Shown here piece by piece: positions 13,433-15,265 of a DNA stretch of 15,265 bases. Position 1 is the stretch's first letter. Every line of letters starts with the position of its first letter. This stretch comes from JACQWX01 sp041662295 (GTDB taxonomy: Bacteria; Elusimicrobiota; Elusimicrobia; UBA1565; UBA9628). The DNA lies in NCBI GenBank assembly GCA_041662295.1, contig JBAZSR010000086.1:1-15265 (forward strand). The letters are read 5' to 3'. A program made the position numbers and the translations under genes. A model generated the notes under the pieces. That model saw nothing but the letters and a program-made list of their open reading frames with translations, was not told the origin of the DNA and did not search any database.

Positions 13433-15265
13433 TAGTCGCCCGACCAGGGGTTGAAGCCGCCGCCGCGCACCGGGGCCTCGTCGCAGAGCTTGCGGAACGC
13501 CTCCAGCTGGGCCTTGGTCGCTCCCCGCGCGACGAGGCTCATCTCGGCGTAGTAGTAGTTCATGTTGTACTCGGTGGAGGACCAGGGCCGGCCCTTGTAG
13601 GAGGCCACGCCCCGGGCCGAGGCTTCGATGTCCGCGTCCGAGACGGAGCCCACTGCGACCGCGGCCTCGACCGCGGAGGCCTTGGCGAGGTCGGCCGCGA
13701 GGTCCTTGCCGGTCATCCCCTCGGGCGCGGCGACGCGGTAGAACCGCTCGCCCAGAAACTCGAGGACCTTGATGCCCCGGCTGGTGAGGACCCCGGCCAC
13801 GGCATCGTCGTCGACCGCGCTCTCGCGGAACGTGAGCACGACCTGCCGCGATTCAGGGGCGTCGGCCAGGCTCGCGTAGGCGTGCCGGACGAGGCGGCTC
13901 CGGCTCAGGGCCTGGCTCGCCGCGTCGGCCGAGGCGCCGGGAGCGACGGCCACGAGCCATTCACCTTGGCGGGATATCTCCAGGACCGTGAGCCCGAGCC
14001 CGGCCAGGAGCTCGGCCTTGTCCGTGTCGCTCACCTCGACCTCGGTCTTCACGCCTGCGTCGACCACGGTCGTCTTCTTGAAGACGAGGAGGATCTGGCG
14101 TTCCTCGGGGGCTGAGTAGGTGAAGGGCTTGGCTGAGAGAAGGATGCCCTTGGCGTTGATGTCCCGGGCCACGGCCTCGGCAACGTCCGCGCCGGTCACG
14201 GCCGCGATGACGATGCCGTTGTACTGGTCCTCCGAGATCAGGCGCAGGCCGCGCTGGTCGAGGAAGGCCTTGATCTCGGCCATGGAGACCTCGGACTCGA
14301 TGTTGATGCCGGCGACGTCGGCCAGCACCGTCTTCTTGAACCGCAGCAAGAGCTTCTTCTCGTCGCTGACCGGAGGCGCGGGCATGCGCCGCAGGTCGGG
14401 GTTGAGGTTCTTGCGGGTCACGAAGGCCTTGAAGGAGCCCACGCGCAGCTCGCCCTGGTTCCACTCCAGCGTGAACTCGACCTTCTCGCCCTTCAGGGTG
14501 TCCCTGGAGGCCGTGACCTTGAGCTCGGGCTGGACCGGTCCGGCCAGTTCCACGCCCATGGCGGCGAGTTGGCGGGTCCACGCTGTCTTGCGGCGGGAGA
14601 GGGATTCATCGAGGAGCGCCTGGCTCTCGGCCGGGATAGCGGCGGCATAGGCCACCTTCTTGAGGAGGGGGGCGGACTTGCGGCTTGAAGCCTTCTGCGG
14701 GACGATGACCGCCGAGACCTCTTTCTCGCGCCGCAGTCTCGCGATGCTCCGGTCGGTCTCGACCTGGGACAGGGTCCCGGGCAGGTCGATGACGATGGAG
14801 CGGCCTTTGTCCGCGGAGCGCTCTTCCTCGGACTCGAACCTCCAGCCCCGGAAGCCCGGGACGGTCTTCTCGAGCATGGCGTGGATGATTCCGCCGTCCA
14901 TGTCTTGGGACAGGCGGACAAGCAGTTCCTTGTCTTTCCCGACAGGGGCGGCAGGTATCCCGGCAGGGGCTGGTTCCATGGAGGGCAGAGCCTGGACCTG
15001 TGCGCCGAGGACTGCGGCTATGACGCGCTCGCCTGCTGCCTGGGAGGCTTCTCCTTCCAGGGCGGTCTTCGAGATGTCATTGAGGTCGGGTTGGACCGCC
15101 TCAGCGATGCGGCTGACCTTGGCGGATACTCCTGCTGGGCCGGAGCCTTCCTGGCCAGGGGCGGCTAGGGGGACGGAGGCCGGAGCAAGGCTGGGGAGGG
15201 CGGTCAGGAGCGGGGAGGGAAGGGCGAGGTCCACATTCGGGGCGGCCAAGGGGGTGATGGAAGGG
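13432..15265 (-). CDS. Large repeat-domain protein, probably exported (N-terminus beyond window)
   Basis: The frame runs off the right edge, so the start is unseen; at least 610 residues are encoded. A TTG at 15249 is only an internal codon. The visible N-terminal part (about 100 residues) is low-complexity Ala/Pro/Leu, like the linker after a signal peptide. Four segments share one pattern at about 107-185, 298-378, 385-461 and 468-536 (numbering from codon 15249). Each starts with a strand such as LLLRFKKT, ILLVFKKT or VVLTFRES, then a helix, a strand near G-[LI]-x-[VL], a strand ending in VA-A, and a final helix and strand. This resembles the ferredoxin-like fold of subtilase propeptides. 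No peptidase is seen. The C-terminus (about 550-605) is aromatic and ends in GGGFNPWSGD, perhaps a sorting tag. The function is unknown. Confidence 0.75.
   Translation of the reverse strand, partial: PSITPLAAPNVDLALPSPLLTALPSLAPASVPLAAPGQEGSGPAGVSAKVSRIAEAVQPDLNDISKTALEGEASQAAGERVIAAVLGAQVQALPSMEPAPAGIPAAPVGKDKELLVRLSQDMDGGIIHAMLEKTVPGFRGWRFESEEERSADKGRSIVIDLPGTLSQVETDRSIARLRREKEVSAVIVPQKASSRKSAPLLKKVAYAAAIPAESQALLDESLSRRKTAWTRQLAAMGVELAGPVQPELKVTASRDTLKGEKVEFTLEWNQGELRVGSFKAFVTRKNLNPDLRRMPAPPVSDEKKLLLRFKKTVLADVAGINIESEVSMAEIKAFLDQRGLRLISEDQYNGIVIAAVTGADVAEAVARDINAKGILLSAKPFTYSAPEERQILLVFKKTTVVDAGVKTEVEVSDTDKAELLAGLGLTVLEISRQGEWLVAVAPGASADAASQALSRSRLVRHAYASLADAPESRQVVLTFRESAVDDDAVAGVLTSRGIKVLEFLGERFYRVAAPEGMTGKDLAADLAKASAVEAAVAVGSVSDADIEASARGVASYKGRPWSSTEYNMNYYYAEMSLVARGATKAQLEAFRKLCDEAPVRGGGFNPWSGD

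Overview
This GC-rich, densely packed chromosomal window holds eleven confidently delimited protein genes, one probable 32-codon gene and one protein truncated by the right edge. There are no rRNA or tRNA genes, CRISPR arrays, insertion sequences or phage genes. The organism looks like a diderm-type, uncultured bacterium. The Ala/Pro-rich secreted-style protein at the right edge, ending in a Gly/Trp-rich tail, together with the overall gene style, makes me think of Elusimicrobiota. That is an impression from memory and not a demonstrated assignment.

Left block (minus strand, 13-4002): uvrB, nadC and birA overlap by 4 bp at each junction (ATGA, then GTGA), so they are probably co-transcribed and translationally coupled. 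They cover nucleotide excision repair, de novo NAD synthesis and biotinylation. greA follows 14 bp after birA and has its own near-perfect extended -10 box, whose TG belongs to the birA stop codon. nadC carries an in-frame 57-bp insertion built around a 46-bp near-perfect palindrome, the most unusual object in the window. Diverging from uvrB is an aldo/keto reductase gene (4062-4991), which contains a 30-bp near-palindrome.

Middle block (5069-10011, minus): a small orphan protein with one Ig-like domain, a structured leader and a good intrinsic terminator; then, upstream on the same strand, a two-component pair. The pair is a soluble sensor kinase with seven PAS domains, one GAF domain and a HisKA_3/HATPase core, overlapping by 4 bp a NarL/FixJ-type response regulator.

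Right block (10086-15265): a cyclophilin (+), a MurC-like Mur ligase (-), a 302-bp intergenic gap with an AT-rich possible small secreted or membrane peptide gene and palindromic TAGGNCC-type repeats, two unrecognised plus-strand genes (one membrane-anchored, one helical with a Pro-rich tail), and the truncated protein, which has four apparent copies of a roughly 80-residue module.

A theme across the window is promoter position. For five genes (greA, uvrB, the reductase, the cyclophilin, the Mur ligase) a TANNNT -10 hexamer lies only 6-11 nt upstream of the ATG, with no -35 box and no Shine-Dalgarno sequence. This predicts leaderless or almost leaderless mRNAs. The small Ig-like gene and the 12284 gene have longer leaders with visible Shine-Dalgarno sequences; the kinase gene and the 12799 gene have leaders of about 20-26 nt with only weak ones.
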